Shown here: in pieces, positions 44,378-53,513 of the stretch | Numbering within the stretch: position 1 is the stretch's first letter | Layout of the letters: each line of letters opens with the position of its first letter | NCBI GenBank assembly: GCA_022360015.1 | Contig: JAKSDQ010000003.1 | Location: 186,001-250,000, forward strand | From: Cytophagales bacterium | Lineage (GTDB): Bacteria > Bacteroidota > Bacteroidia > Cytophagales > Cyclobacteriaceae | Reading direction: 5' to 3' | DNA length: 64,000 bases | Notes under the pieces: generated by a model | Database searches by the model: none | Told to the model about the DNA's origin: nothing | Seen by the model: only the letters and a program-made list of their open reading frames with translations | Program-made: the position numbers and the translations under genes

Positions 44378-44508
44378 GTAGTCAAAAGGCATTCCGTAAG
44401 GGATATTATCAGGCGTCATGGTATGTTGAAACTGTGCTAGGATCATTTTACGCTACTCCTGGCCTTGGTGGTGTGAGAGGTTTTGGCAAAGTAAGCACCC
44501 ACTAATTT

Positions 44509-46056
44509 TTACTGCCATTTCCTTTGGTACACTTCGTCCGGTAAAAAAGGTGTCTCGCCCTCATTTTGCCGGGGACTTCCCGGGGTACTTCTTCCCTCCC
44601 GGATGTATTTTGCCATGAGTTCAGTCAGGTTTTTTACTATGGAAGGGTGTTGATCTGCCAGATTTTCCTGTTCTCCGGGGTCGGTCTCCAGGTCATAGAG
44701 CTGCATCATGGGCAATCCTTCTGCACGGGCCTCTTTGGGTTTTGGAAAACTCCACCCCCCTGACCCGGGGCAAAACAACAATTTCCATTTGCCCTGCCGG
44801 ATTGCGTAATAACCATCTACCGAGTGATGTACCGTAGCCTCCCTTAATGGCGCTTCATATGACTCTCGGAACAGGACCGGTAATAGGTTAAAGCTATCTT
44901 CACCGGCATTATCAGGTAATTCACTGTCAGTAATCCCTGCACAGGTGGCCATAAAATCAGTCAGACAAACCGTTTCATCCGATTGTGCCCCGCCCTTTAT
45001 TTTTGCGGGCCAGTTGGCAATGAAGGGTACCCTATGCCCTCCTTCAAATATGTCTGCCTTATGTCCCCGGAAAATATAGCTGGGATAGTGGCCAAAACTG
45101 TTCATTTCCTTAATACCGGCCACAGGAGCACAACCATTATCGCTGGTGAATATGATTAATGTGTTTTCTTTCAATCCGTTTTCCTCCAAAGCACTTACAA
45201 TTTGGGCCACCAAATCATCTACCATTAACACAAAGTCGCCATATGCTTTAACTCCACTTTTACCTGTAAATTCATCGGTAGGTAAAATGGGAGTATGAGG
45301 GGCGGGCAAGGGAAAGTACAAAAAAAACGGGGCTTCCCCTTCGGCGCGCTGTTTGATGTAATCCACTGCTTTTTCTGTCAGCTTCGGTAGCACTTCCTTG
45401 TGCTTAAAATCATCCCCGATAGGCCCTCTTCTCCAAAACGCCTTGCCTTCCATGGCTTCAATGGTATCTATGGAGGTAGTCGTTGCCCGGTCATTTTCCA
45501 TATACACGTAGGGAGGGATATCAAGTGAGGCAGTAATGCCAAAAAAGTAATCAAACCCCACGTTATTCGGCCCGTTTTTTACAGGCAGGGTAATGTCCGT
45601 TTTACCGGAAGCATCCTGTTGCCAGTCCAGCCCCAGATGCCATTTGCCAATACAGGCCGTATGGTATCCATGAGTTTTTAAGAGGGATGCTACCGTCAAT
45701 CTCTTTGTATCGATCAACAAAGGATCATAACTCCATGTCACCCCTCTTTTCAACGTCGACCGCCATGCATACCGCCCGGTAAGGATACCATAGCGGGTGG
45801 GGGTACAAACGGCGGAACCGCTATGCGCATCGGTAAACATCATACCTTCCCTGGCCAGTCGATCCAGGTGCCCGGTTGCAATTTTCGATTCCGGATTATA
45901 GCATGTCAGATCACCGTATCCCAGGTCATCGGCCAGAATATATACAATGTTTGGAAATCCTTGCGTATCATTTTCCTGCTGGTTTTCACTGCAAGCGCAA
46001 AGAAAAAATGCGATGATAAGACTTAACATGAAAAATTGGTGTATAAATGCTTTCAT
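44509..46056 (-). CDS. Sulfatase (arylsulfatase family), lipoprotein
   Basis: From this start the protein has 515 residues. The signal ends in LCAC, so it is probably lipidated at cysteine 22. The sulfatase core begins PNIVYILADDLGYGDL (metal-binding aspartates), with CTPTR at 84-88, where the cysteine becomes the catalytic formylglycine, and GRYAWRSTLKRG, HLGLDW, HTPI and FTSDNGC further on. It hydrolyses sulfate esters outside the cytoplasm, probably on carbohydrate, given the neighbours. It needs an anaerobic or formylglycine-generating maturase not seen here. The start at 46107 is excluded because the promoter lies within it. Confidence 0.93.
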   Translation of the reverse strand: MKAFIHQFFMLSLIIAFFLCACSENQQENDTQGFPNIVYILADDLGYGDLTCYNPESKIATGHLDRLAREGMMFTDAHSGSAVCTPTRYGILTGRYAWRSTLKRGVTWSYDPLLIDTKRLTVASLLKTHGYHTACIGKWHLGLDWQQDASGKTDITLPVKNGPNNVGFDYFFGITASLDIPPYVYMENDRATTTSIDTIEAMEGKAFWRRGPIGDDFKHKEVLPKLTEKAVDYIKQRAEGEAPFFLYFPLPAPHTPILPTDEFTGKSGVKAYGDFVLMVDDLVAQIVSALEENGLKENTLIIFTSDNGCAPVAGIKEMNSFGHYPSYIFRGHKADIFEGGHRVPFIANWPAKIKGGAQSDETVCLTDFMATCAGITDSELPDNAGEDSFNLLPVLFRESYEAPLREATVHHSVDGYYAIRQGKWKLLFCPGSGGWSFPKPKEARAEGLPMMQLYDLETDPGEQENLADQHPSIVKNLTELMAKYIREGRSTPGSPRQNEGETPFLPDEVYQRKWQ

Positions 46057-46095
46057 TTTTCTGACTGCTAAATAAAAAAACTTTATCCGATCATA

Positions 46096-46125
46096 TAAAA
46101 TTACCATACTAAAGGATAATACAAA
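46096..46125 (-). promoter_or_regulatory. Probable promoter of the sulfatase gene
   Basis: On the minus strand TTTG (46125-46122), an 18-base spacer and TAATTTTA (46103-46096, seven of eight to TAnnTTTG) precede the sulfatase ATG at 46056. Confidence 0.5.
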
Positions 46126-46268
46126 TTAATCTCCGTAAAATATTTGCTATAAAATGGATACAAATTGGTGTAGTATGGATGCGGGGTTGAGATGTATCAT
46201 CCCTAAAACATCATCTAATAATAGCAAAGTTTCGTATATTTCAAGACCACTATATTTTGAAATCAACC

Positions 46269-47669
46269 ATGAGCACTAAAAGTATGATTTTTTTTTTTAG
46301 CCTGGCATTCATCAGCCTTTCATTTCAAGGTTTTTCCCAATCTGGCTCCCGGGGCAAAAAACTTACCATAAGCCGGGATCACCCGCAATACTTTGAATTT
46401 GGCGGAGAGCCATTATTGCTTTTAGGTGGATCGGACAATGACAATCTTTTTCAAAGTGGGAATGTCAAAGAACAATTAGATCACCTGAAAGCGGCCGGGG
46501 GTAATTATGTGCGCTGTACCATGTCCAGCAGGGATGAAGGTGACGAATGGTCATTTCATCTTAATAAGGAAACAGACAAATATGATCTTACACAATGGAA
46601 TGAGGTTTACTGGAACAGGTTCCATAACTTTCTGAAGCTAACCGCCGAAAGGGAAATTATAGTTCAGATAGAGGTATGGGCCACCTTTGATTTTTACCGG
46701 AGTAACTGGTTAAAAAACCCGTTCAACCCGGAAAACAACCAGAACTACACGGTAGAGCGTACCAAATTACCCACAGAGGTGCCCTCCCACCCCACCCGCA
46801 CCAACAATGCCTTTTTCCGAACCATACCCTCCAGTCCCGAAACAAATTTTGTTGTACTGGGGTACCAGCAAAAATTCGTGGATAAACTATTGAGCTACAC
46901 CTTGCAATACGGTCACATCCTTTATTGTATCGACAATGAAACCTCTGTCAGTTCGGAGTGGGGAAAGTTTTGGGCCGGTTATATTAAAACCAGGGCAAAA
47001 GAAGAAACCACTCAGCCGGTGCTTGTGACTGAAATGTGGGATCCCTGGGATCTGGATCATATCGCCCACCGCCAATCTTTTGACCACCCTGAGATTTATG
47101 ATTTCGTAGAAATATCGCAAAACAATCATAAAAAAGGCCAGGAGCATTGGGACAATGGGCGAAGACAAATTGAACGGCTTAAAAAGCGGGGTTTTTTAAG
47201 ACCGGTGACCAATGTCAAAATTTACGGGGCCAATCAGGGAAAACATGGAGGAGACGATAATGATGCTATTGAGAAGTTTGTTCGCAATGTGCTTTTTGGA
47301 GCAGCATCAGCCCGTTTTCACCGGCCAACCAGCGGTATTGGGGTTTCGGAAAAGGCAAGGGCGGTGATCCGTAGCTTGCGGATGGCTACTGACAGCATCG
47401 ATTTCTTCCGGGCCAGGCCCTTCCATGAGCCATTAAGCAACAGGGATGACAACGAAGCCTATGCCATCGGCAATTCCGGGGGGGAAATGATTGTTTATTT
47501 TCCCGGAAAAGGGCAGGTTAATCTCGAAATTCCGCAAAAGAAATTCCAAATCCATTGGTTGGATGTCAACAAGGCAGCATGGCAGAAGCCAAAGGTGGTA
47601 AGGGGAAAAGATTTGTCATTAAAAAATCCATTTGAAAGGCATGGTATTGCAATCATTAAACCGGTTTGA
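46269..47669 (+). CDS. Putative secreted glycoside hydrolase, TIM-barrel type
   Basis: From this ATG the protein has 466 residues and a signal peptide ending in GFSQ. An in-frame TTG at 46257 is less likely. The opening HPQYFEFGGEPLLLLGGSDN resembles the first strand of DUF4038/GH140-like barrels, and candidate catalytic acids stand in YCIDNETSV and LVTEMWDPWD. A small beta domain closes the protein. It is divergent from the sulfatase and 24 bases before the AraC regulator. It probably cleaves a polysaccharide or oligosaccharide outside the cytoplasm; the family is not certain. Confidence 0.65.
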   Translation: MSTKSMIFFFSLAFISLSFQGFSQSGSRGKKLTISRDHPQYFEFGGEPLLLLGGSDNDNLFQSGNVKEQLDHLKAAGGNYVRCTMSSRDEGDEWSFHLNKETDKYDLTQWNEVYWNRFHNFLKLTAEREIIVQIEVWATFDFYRSNWLKNPFNPENNQNYTVERTKLPTEVPSHPTRTNNAFFRTIPSSPETNFVVLGYQQKFVDKLLSYTLQYGHILYCIDNETSVSSEWGKFWAGYIKTRAKEETTQPVLVTEMWDPWDLDHIAHRQSFDHPEIYDFVEISQNNHKKGQEHWDNGRRQIERLKKRGFLRPVTNVKIYGANQGKHGGDDNDAIEKFVRNVLFGAASARFHRPTSGIGVSEKARAVIRSLRMATDSIDFFRARPFHEPLSNRDDNEAYAIGNSGGEMIVYFPGKGQVNLEIPQKKFQIHWLDVNKAAWQKPKVVRGKDLSLKNPFERHGIAIIKPV

Positions 47670-47693
47670 TACCCCGGTTTTGTTTGGAAATAA

Positions 47694-48641
47694 ATGAGTA
47701 TATTTATAAAAAAGGAAGCTGATAGCGCCAAAAAGACTATGACGAATAAAATTCCGCTATACAACATACCCAAAGAAAACGTAACATTAACCGGTTTTAA
47801 ACTATACACACTAAAAAAAGATAAAAGGCATAATCCGCTTTTCCCCAACATCCCCCTGAATACCAATATTCCCCATCGCCACAATTTCTACGAGATATGC
47901 ATTTTTTTTGAAGGCAATGGTTATCACGAAATCGATTTTAAAAAATTTGAAGTGCAAAACAACAGCCTGCACTTTATCTCTCCCGGACAGGTTCACCTTG
48001 TTTCCATGAAAGGGCGCTGTCAGGGTTACATTATGGCATTTACCAGGGAATTTGTGGAGATGGGTCCTCACAAGAAAGACTCGCTGGTCAAACTTCCCTA
48101 CTTCAGTGAACTGTCCAGGCCGTTTCTAAACCTGCAGACAGAACACTTTAAGCATCTGACTAAAATATTAAAGCAGATCAAAAAAGAATACATTCATCTC
48201 CAGCCGGAAAGCGGGGAGGTCATCCGACATTATCTGAACATCTTTCTTTTGAAGAGTAAAATGTTTTACAGAAAGGAAAACCAGGATAAACCGGGTAAAC
48301 CGGAGCGCCCCCATATTTACCATAATTTCAAGGCACTGTTAGAATTAAATTTTCACAGTAATCAAAAAGTACAAGATTATGCCAATTTATTAGGCATCTC
48401 TCCTACCCGGTTGAACCGGGAAGTAAAAAAAAGCTGCGGACTGAATGCGAGCGAACTCATACTGGATCGTATTACCCTGGAAGCCAAAAGGTTGCTGGTA
48501 TTCAGCGACCTGACCAACAAAGAAATTGCCTACCAATTAGGTTACAAGGAACCCTCCTACTTCAGCCGGATCTTTAAAAAGAAAACCAACTACGCCCCAT
48601 CCGACTTTAGGGCCGTCATGTACGAAAAGTACCAGCATTAA
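47694..48641 (+). CDS. AraC family transcriptional regulator
   Basis: The 315-residue protein has an N-terminal cupin-like ligand domain (about 55-150: NIPHRHNFYEICIFFEGNGYHEID and FISPGQVHLV) and a C-terminal AraC DNA-binding domain (about 215-310) with two helix-turn-helix units, VQDYANLLGISPTRLNREVK and NKEIAYQLGYKEPSYFSRIF. It lies between a hydrolase and the GH88-like gene within the carbohydrate island and probably controls it in response to a breakdown sugar. The 24-base gap upstream suggests co-transcription with the hydrolase. Confidence 0.92.
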   Translation: MSIFIKKEADSAKKTMTNKIPLYNIPKENVTLTGFKLYTLKKDKRHNPLFPNIPLNTNIPHRHNFYEICIFFEGNGYHEIDFKKFEVQNNSLHFISPGQVHLVSMKGRCQGYIMAFTREFVEMGPHKKDSLVKLPYFSELSRPFLNLQTEHFKHLTKILKQIKKEYIHLQPESGEVIRHYLNIFLLKSKMFYRKENQDKPGKPERPHIYHNFKALLELNFHSNQKVQDYANLLGISPTRLNREVKKSCGLNASELILDRITLEAKRLLVFSDLTNKEIAYQLGYKEPSYFSRIFKKKTNYAPSDFRAVMYEKYQH

Positions 48642-48703
48642 GCTTAAAAGTGTATTCCCTTTGGTGTCGAATTAAGCTAGATTTAGTTGTTTTAAAAAAT
48701 TCC

Positions 48704-50083
48704 ATGGAAATACTAAATCATCTAAACCCGGAAGACCTCAAAGAAAAAATTGAAACACTCTGGGAGCTGTCAGGGCAAAAAATATTATCTGTTGATTCGA
48801 ATTATGACAGGCAGCAAGGGGCACCGGTCTTTACCGTGAACGGCCAATACACTACCAGGGGCTGGACCGAATGGACGCAGGGCTTTCAATACGGCTCTGC
48901 CATTTTACAATTCGATGCTACGGGTTCCGATCAGTTTCTCACCATAGGGCGGGATAATACACTACAAAGGATGGCTTCACACGTCAGCCATTTCGGTGTG
49001 CATGATCACGGATTTAACAACATCAGTACTTATGGCAACCTGCTGAGGTTGATGCTGGAAGGGAAAATAGCCTTTGACGCCTGGGAGAAAAACTTTTATG
49101 AGCTGGCGCTCAAGATTTCAGGGGCTGTGCAGGCAGCGCGCTGGACGAAAACCGAAGATGGTGGATTTATTCACAGTTTTAATGGGCCGCATTCTTTATT
49201 TGTAGATACGGTACGAACCTTGCGTGTATTGGTGGTAAGCCATTTGCTGGGGCATGACCTGCGGGGTGAACAGGACTTGAAGAGCAGCCTCCTGGACAGG
49301 GCCTTTACACATGCTAAAAGCACTGCCAAATATGCGGTCTACTATGGCGAAGGAAGAGACCGCTATGACATGAGTGGACGAACGGCCCACGAAAGTATTT
49401 TTAATACGCAAAACGGGGTGTACAGATGTTCAAATACACAACAGGGCTATTCCGGTTTCTCGACCTGGACCAGGGGTTTGAGCTGGGCGATGCTTGGATT
49501 TGCCGAGCAACTGGAATTTTTGAAAGCTTCGAATGAGACATTTTCAGAGATTGGGCATGACAAAAGCGAGCTTATAGGGATATTTGAAAAAGCAGCCATA
49601 GCCACCTGTGAATTTTACATAGCCAACACAGCAATAGACGGCATTCCCTATTGGGATACCGGGGCGCCCGGTCTGCATAAATTGGGAGATTACCTGAACC
49701 AACCCGCCGATCCGTTTAACGATTTTGAGCCGGTAGACAGTTCGGCCGCCGCCATAGGCGCACAGGGCCTGTTGAGATTAGGAAGGTATTTGGAGGAAAA
49801 AGGCAATGAGGACAAAGGAAAAGAGTTTTTCCAGGCAGGGTTAACCGTGGCCGGTACATTGATGGAAGCCCCCTATCTGAGCCATGAGCCGGAGCATCAG
49901 GGCCTTTTGTTGCATACCAATTACCACTACCCCAATGACTGGGACCATATACCGGCAGGCAGCAGCATCCCTCATAGCGAATCATGTATGTGGGGGGATT
50001 ATCACCTGAGAGAACTGGCTTTATATCTTCAAAGAATGATCGAAAACAAACCCTACTATTGCTTCTTTGGTGGTTTGTTTTAA
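48704..50083 (+). CDS. GH88-like unsaturated uronyl hydrolase
   Basis: From this ATG the protein has 459 residues; an in-frame GTG at 48650 is upstream. It has the (alpha/alpha) barrel pattern of family 88: GWTEWTQGFQYG, FGVHDHGF with aspartate 101, LFVDTVRTL with aspartate 168, STWTRGLSWAMLGFA, DSSAAAIGAQGLL and CMWGDYHLRELAL. Aspartates 101 and 168 correspond to the two catalytic aspartates of unsaturated glucuronyl hydrolases. There is no signal peptide, so it is cytoplasmic and acts on imported disaccharides or oligosaccharides made by lyases, releasing unsaturated uronate. No lyase gene is in the window. Confidence 0.85.
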   Translation: MEILNHLNPEDLKEKIETLWELSGQKILSVDSNYDRQQGAPVFTVNGQYTTRGWTEWTQGFQYGSAILQFDATGSDQFLTIGRDNTLQRMASHVSHFGVHDHGFNNISTYGNLLRLMLEGKIAFDAWEKNFYELALKISGAVQAARWTKTEDGGFIHSFNGPHSLFVDTVRTLRVLVVSHLLGHDLRGEQDLKSSLLDRAFTHAKSTAKYAVYYGEGRDRYDMSGRTAHESIFNTQNGVYRCSNTQQGYSGFSTWTRGLSWAMLGFAEQLEFLKASNETFSEIGHDKSELIGIFEKAAIATCEFYIANTAIDGIPYWDTGAPGLHKLGDYLNQPADPFNDFEPVDSSAAAIGAQGLLRLGRYLEEKGNEDKGKEFFQAGLTVAGTLMEAPYLSHEPEHQGLLLHTNYHYPNDWDHIPAGSSIPHSESCMWGDYHLRELALYLQRMIENKPYYCFFGGLF

Positions 50084-50124
50084 TCACTCAGGATGACAAG
50101 GTCACCCACTAAAACTATCAGGCA

Positions 50125-50952
50125 TTGAAAAGATTATGCATACATACTATCACCACCAAACCCTGGGAGCTGGAAACCGCATTTGAAAAATACAGTGAGG
50201 CGGGTATTAAGGGGGTAACTGTTTGGCAGGATGCGTTACAAACCTCAGGACTTTCCCGGACCCGGACATTACTGGCCGGAAGTGGGCTGGATGTTGTTGC
50301 CTATTGCCGGGGTGGTTTTTTTCCACACACCGGGCAAAGCGGGCGGGAGCAGGCCATAGAAAACAATAAAAAGATGCTTGATGAAGCCGCCGCCATTCAG
50401 GCACCCATGCTGGTGCTGGTTTGTGGCGCAGCCGTAGGGCAATCACTGGAGACTTCCCGTGATCAGATCAAAAAGGGGATAGAAGTTTTACTTCCGCGTG
50501 CTGAGGAGAATAAAGTGTCATTGGCCATTGAACCCTTGCATCCAATGTATGCCGATACACGCTCTGCTATCAATTCATTGGCCATGGCCAATGATTTTGC
50601 CGAATACTTTGACAGCCAATGGATAGGTGTGGCCATCGACGTGTACCATGTCTGGTGGGAGCCGGAATTGAGGCAGGAGATTATGAGATGTGGCAAAAAC
50701 AATAATCTGCTGGCCTTTCACATTTGCGATTGGAAGGTACCGACAGTCGATATGTTACTTGACCGAGGAATTATAGGAGAAGGATGTATTCCTATCCAAA
50801 AAATCAGTGAATGGGTTGACGAGGCCGGATTTACAGGCTACCGGGAGGTGGAAATCTTTTCAAAACTTTATTGGGAGCAGGAGCAGGATCGGTTTTTGGA
50901 AAAGATTGTTACCGCCTATAAAAAACATTATCCACTGGACATAGACACATAA
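50125..50952 (+). CDS. Sugar phosphate isomerase/epimerase family protein
   Basis: The 275-residue protein is a xylose isomerase-like TIM barrel without a signal peptide. It opens KRLCIHTITTKPWEL, and probable metal ligands stand in LAIEPLHPMY, VAIDVYHVWWEP, AFHICDWK and REVEIFS, the usual E-D-H-E set. The start is a TTG; the next ATG is too far inside. It follows the GH88-like gene by 41 bases and is probably co-transcribed. It probably isomerises a keto-uronate or related sugar released from the substrate; the exact reaction is unknown. Confidence 0.8.
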   Translation: MKRLCIHTITTKPWELETAFEKYSEAGIKGVTVWQDALQTSGLSRTRTLLAGSGLDVVAYCRGGFFPHTGQSGREQAIENNKKMLDEAAAIQAPMLVLVCGAAVGQSLETSRDQIKKGIEVLLPRAEENKVSLAIEPLHPMYADTRSAINSLAMANDFAEYFDSQWIGVAIDVYHVWWEPELRQEIMRCGKNNNLLAFHICDWKVPTVDMLLDRGIIGEGCIPIQKISEWVDEAGFTGYREVEIFSKLYWEQEQDRFLEKIVTAYKKHYPLDIDT

Positions 50953-51031
50953 TGAAAAAAATATGGAAATAGCGAAAGCGTCTGTGAGTGTTGTACAATG
51001 CATTATTAGGGGCCGCATTTATTTTCGTTTT

Positions 51032-51064
51032 AGTCATAGTATGACTTCGAGTCATACTATGACT
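51032..51064. repeat. Two AGTCATnnnATGACT palindromes
   Basis: Perfect 6-base arms with centres AGT (51032-51046) and ACT (51050-51064) lie 18 bases apart, start to start. The arrangement repeats the first pair at 26236-26268. The pair sits between the isomerase and the dispersed repeat copy 2, about 260 bases before the oxidoreductase gene. Confidence 0.7.
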
Positions 51065-51084
51065 GGTGATCTTTGGTGTTTCAT

Positions 51085-51244
51085 CCGGCAGGGGTGGTGC
51101 ACAACTTAAGAAGGTGCTTGTATTTTTATTTTACAGACGAAAACCGCTGTGTCTCTTTGTGCCTCCGTGGTGAAGAATGGTGAACCATCAAGACACAAAG
51201 AATTTTGTCGAAAACGTTGTGAAACAGCCACGAGACGCTTGCGC
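51085..51244. repeat. Dispersed palindromic repeat, copy 2 (MITE-like)
   Basis: Read on the minus strand this stretch matches the element at 3744-3913: GCGCAAGCGTCTCGTGG at its edge (51244 leftward), then CGACAAAATTCTTTGTGTCTT and TTCACCACGGAGGCAC. Its other end, near 51085-51105, keeps GTGGTGCACAAC, a degenerate version of the terminal repeat. Together with the palindromes at 51032 it fills most of the 372-base gap before the oxidoreductase gene. No transposase is present. Confidence 0.65.
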
Positions 51245-51324
51245 CAGGAGGTAGTTATATCAGCGTAGCGGTATACAAAGAAAATACATAACAAGAAATA
51301 GGAGCGTATATACTAACAGACATT

Positions 51325-52476
51325 ATGAAAGAACACAAAATAGGTATCATCATGAATGGTGTTACCGGCAGGATGGGCACCCATCAACATTTGATGAGAT
51401 CGATGGTGGAGATCATCAAACAGGGAGGGGTAAAAACCGGACAAAATGAAACCATCCTGCCGGACCCGGTACTGGTAGGAAGAAACGAGGAAAAACTCGA
51501 AAAGCTCTGCCGCCTTTCAGGGATAGAAAAAATGAGTACGGATCTGGAATCCACCTTAGCCGATTCTGACAACACCATTTACTTTGACGCCCAGACCACC
51601 GGTAGAAGATACGAGTCGGTGAGGCAGGCTGTGAAAGCCGGTAAGCATATCTATTGTGAAAAGCCGACAGCCATCACTACCAAAGATGCCCTGGAATTAT
51701 ACACCATCTGCCAGGAGGCGGGGTTGAAAAACGGAGTGGTGCAAGACAAACTATGGTTGCCCGGGATCATGAAACTCAAGCGGCTGATCGATACAGGATT
51801 TTTCGGCCGCATATTATCGGTCAGGGGTGAATTTGGCTATTGGGTATTTGAAGGACATTCCGTACCGGCGCAACGCCCCTCCTGGAACTACAAAAAAGAA
51901 GCATCGGGTGGTATTATTATGGATATGTTGTGTCATTGGAGATACGTCTTGGATCACGTCTTCGGAAAAGTGAAGGCTGTTTCATGCCTTGGTGCCACCC
52001 ATATCAAGGAACGTGTCGACGAGCAGGGAAATCCATACACCTGCACCGCAGACGATGCGGCCTATAGCACTTTTTTATTGGAAGGTGATATTATAGCACA
52101 TTTTAATGCCTCCTGGACCGTACGTGTAAGGCGCGACGATCTGCTCACCCTGCAGGTTGACGGTACCAATGGCTCGGCGGTGGCCGGGTTGAGGGACTGC
52201 TATACACAACACTATGGCAACACGCCCAAACCTGTCTGGAATCCGGATATTGAGCAGCCTATCCGATTTTTTGATCACTGGCTGCCGGTGCCGAATCAGG
52301 AAGTATATGACAATGCTTTCAAAGCACAATGGGAATTATTCCTGAAACATGTGGTGACTGATGAGCCTTTTCCATGGACGCTGCTGGAAGGCGCCAAAGG
52401 CGTACAGTTAGCAGAAAAAGGATTGGAAAGCTGGGAAAAGAAGGCCTGGCTGGATGTTACGCCCTTGCATGAATAG
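51325..52476 (+). CDS. Gfo/Idh/MocA family oxidoreductase
   Basis: The 383-residue protein has a Rossmann NAD(P) domain (about 5-130; start IGIIMNGVTGRMG, then YFDAQTT and IYCEKPTAI, the family's EKP element) and a C-terminal substrate domain (GRILSVRGEFGYWVFEGH, GGIIMDMLCHWRYVLDHVFG with the usual D and H). These enzymes oxidise or reduce sugars, inositols or uronates with NAD(P) in the cytoplasm. It is followed within 9 bases by an SDR gene, suggesting joint catabolism of one sugar acid. Confidence 0.9.
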   Translation: MKEHKIGIIMNGVTGRMGTHQHLMRSMVEIIKQGGVKTGQNETILPDPVLVGRNEEKLEKLCRLSGIEKMSTDLESTLADSDNTIYFDAQTTGRRYESVRQAVKAGKHIYCEKPTAITTKDALELYTICQEAGLKNGVVQDKLWLPGIMKLKRLIDTGFFGRILSVRGEFGYWVFEGHSVPAQRPSWNYKKEASGGIIMDMLCHWRYVLDHVFGKVKAVSCLGATHIKERVDEQGNPYTCTADDAAYSTFLLEGDIIAHFNASWTVRVRRDDLLTLQVDGTNGSAVAGLRDCYTQHYGNTPKPVWNPDIEQPIRFFDHWLPVPNQEVYDNAFKAQWELFLKHVVTDEPFPWTLLEGAKGVQLAEKGLESWEKKAWLDVTPLHE

Positions 52477-52485
52477 AAAGTTGCG

Positions 52486-53259
52486 ATGATGACAAAAACT
52501 GCATTAATAACCGGAGGAAGCAGGGGTATAGGCCTCGGCATAGCTAAAAAACTGGCTTCGGAGGGATATAACCTTGTTATCAATGGCATGCGGCCTGAAG
52601 ATGCTGTTGCCGATGTACTGACTCAGCTCAGGGCCTTTGGGGTCGAGGTATTGTATTGCGCCGGCCATATAGGTATAGCAGAAGAAAGAGGAAAAATATG
52701 CACCTTTGTGAAAGAATCACTTGGAAAATTAAACGTATTGGTAAACAATGCCGGGGTCGCACCATTAGAACGCAAAGACATACTGGAAACCTCGGAAGAG
52801 AGTTATGACAGAGTGATGAATATCAATCTGAAAGGCGCCTACTTTCTGACGCAGTCTTTGGCCAACTGGATGATTGAACTCAAAAAAGCCACGGAGGATT
52901 TTGAGGCGAGCATCATCAATGTGTCTTCTATCTCTGCCACGGTGGCTTCGGCAAACCGTGCTGAGTACTGCATTTCAAAGGCCGGTATGAGTATGATGAC
53001 CCAGCTTTTCGCAGTCAGATTAAGCGATTTCGATATTCCGGTTTATGAGGTACGGCCAGGCATTACACAAACAGATATGACATCGGCCGTTAAAGAAAAA
53101 TATGACCGACTCATCGCCGGGGGGCTAACGTTGCAAAAGAGATGGGGAACCGCCGAAGATGTAGGCAAGGCTGTGGCAGCATTGGCAAGAAATGACTTTC
53201 CGTACTCGACAGGTCAGGTAATTATGGTCGATGGAGGATTAACGATTACCAAGCTTTGA
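52486..53259 (+). CDS. Short-chain dehydrogenase/reductase (3-ketoacyl-ACP reductase-like)
   Basis: The 257-residue protein is a classical SDR: ITGGSRGIGLGIA near residue 8, NNAGVAP, serine in NVSSIS, tyrosine and lysine in YCISKAG and the tail GQVIMVDGG. In this setting it more likely acts on a sugar acid or keto-sugar than on fatty acids. It lies 9 bases after the Gfo/Idh gene and 20 before the small membrane protein, as part of the same run. Two ATGs are in tandem at the start (52486 and 52489); either may be used. Confidence 0.9.
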   Translation: MMTKTALITGGSRGIGLGIAKKLASEGYNLVINGMRPEDAVADVLTQLRAFGVEVLYCAGHIGIAEERGKICTFVKESLGKLNVLVNNAGVAPLERKDILETSEESYDRVMNINLKGAYFLTQSLANWMIELKKATEDFEASIINVSSISATVASANRAEYCISKAGMSMMTQLFAVRLSDFDIPVYEVRPGITQTDMTSAVKEKYDRLIAGGLTLQKRWGTAEDVGKAVAALARNDFPYSTGQVIMVDGGLTITKL

Positions 53260-53279
53260 TTACGGTAAATTAATACACT

Positions 53280-53513
53280 ATGAATAACGCATCAAGGCAA
53301 AATTTTTATTGGATCTTTTGCTGCACTTCTGCCTTAGGGCTTATAGTAATCAGCTTTACACCACTGGTTATTCCTGCCGGTATTCATAAGCCTGCTTTAT
53401 GGGGGGTACCTTATACACTGTGGACGGGAATAGCTGTTAGTATTTTACTGGTATTAATTACCTATATCGGCACCAAAATTCACCCTGGACGCAAAAACCC
53501 GGAAGAGGAATGA
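53280..53513 (+). CDS. Small two-span membrane protein paired with a symporter
   Basis: The 77-residue protein has two membrane spans (about 9-31 and 44-63) and a charged tail. It overlaps the symporter start by 4 bp. Small proteins of this size (DUF3311-like) commonly precede sodium:solute symporters and are thought to assist them; that is family knowledge and inference. No residue motif beyond WGVPYTLWTG is distinctive. Confidence 0.7.
   Translation: MNNASRQNFYWIFCCTSALGLIVISFTPLVIPAGIHKPALWGVPYTLWTGIAVSILLVLITYIGTKIHPGRKNPEEE

Noticed and set aside
51106-51294. 62-codon minus-strand open frame with FFTTEAQRDTA
   Set aside because: It is the translation of repeat copy 2; TTEAQR-like peptides are a known artefact of such repeats.
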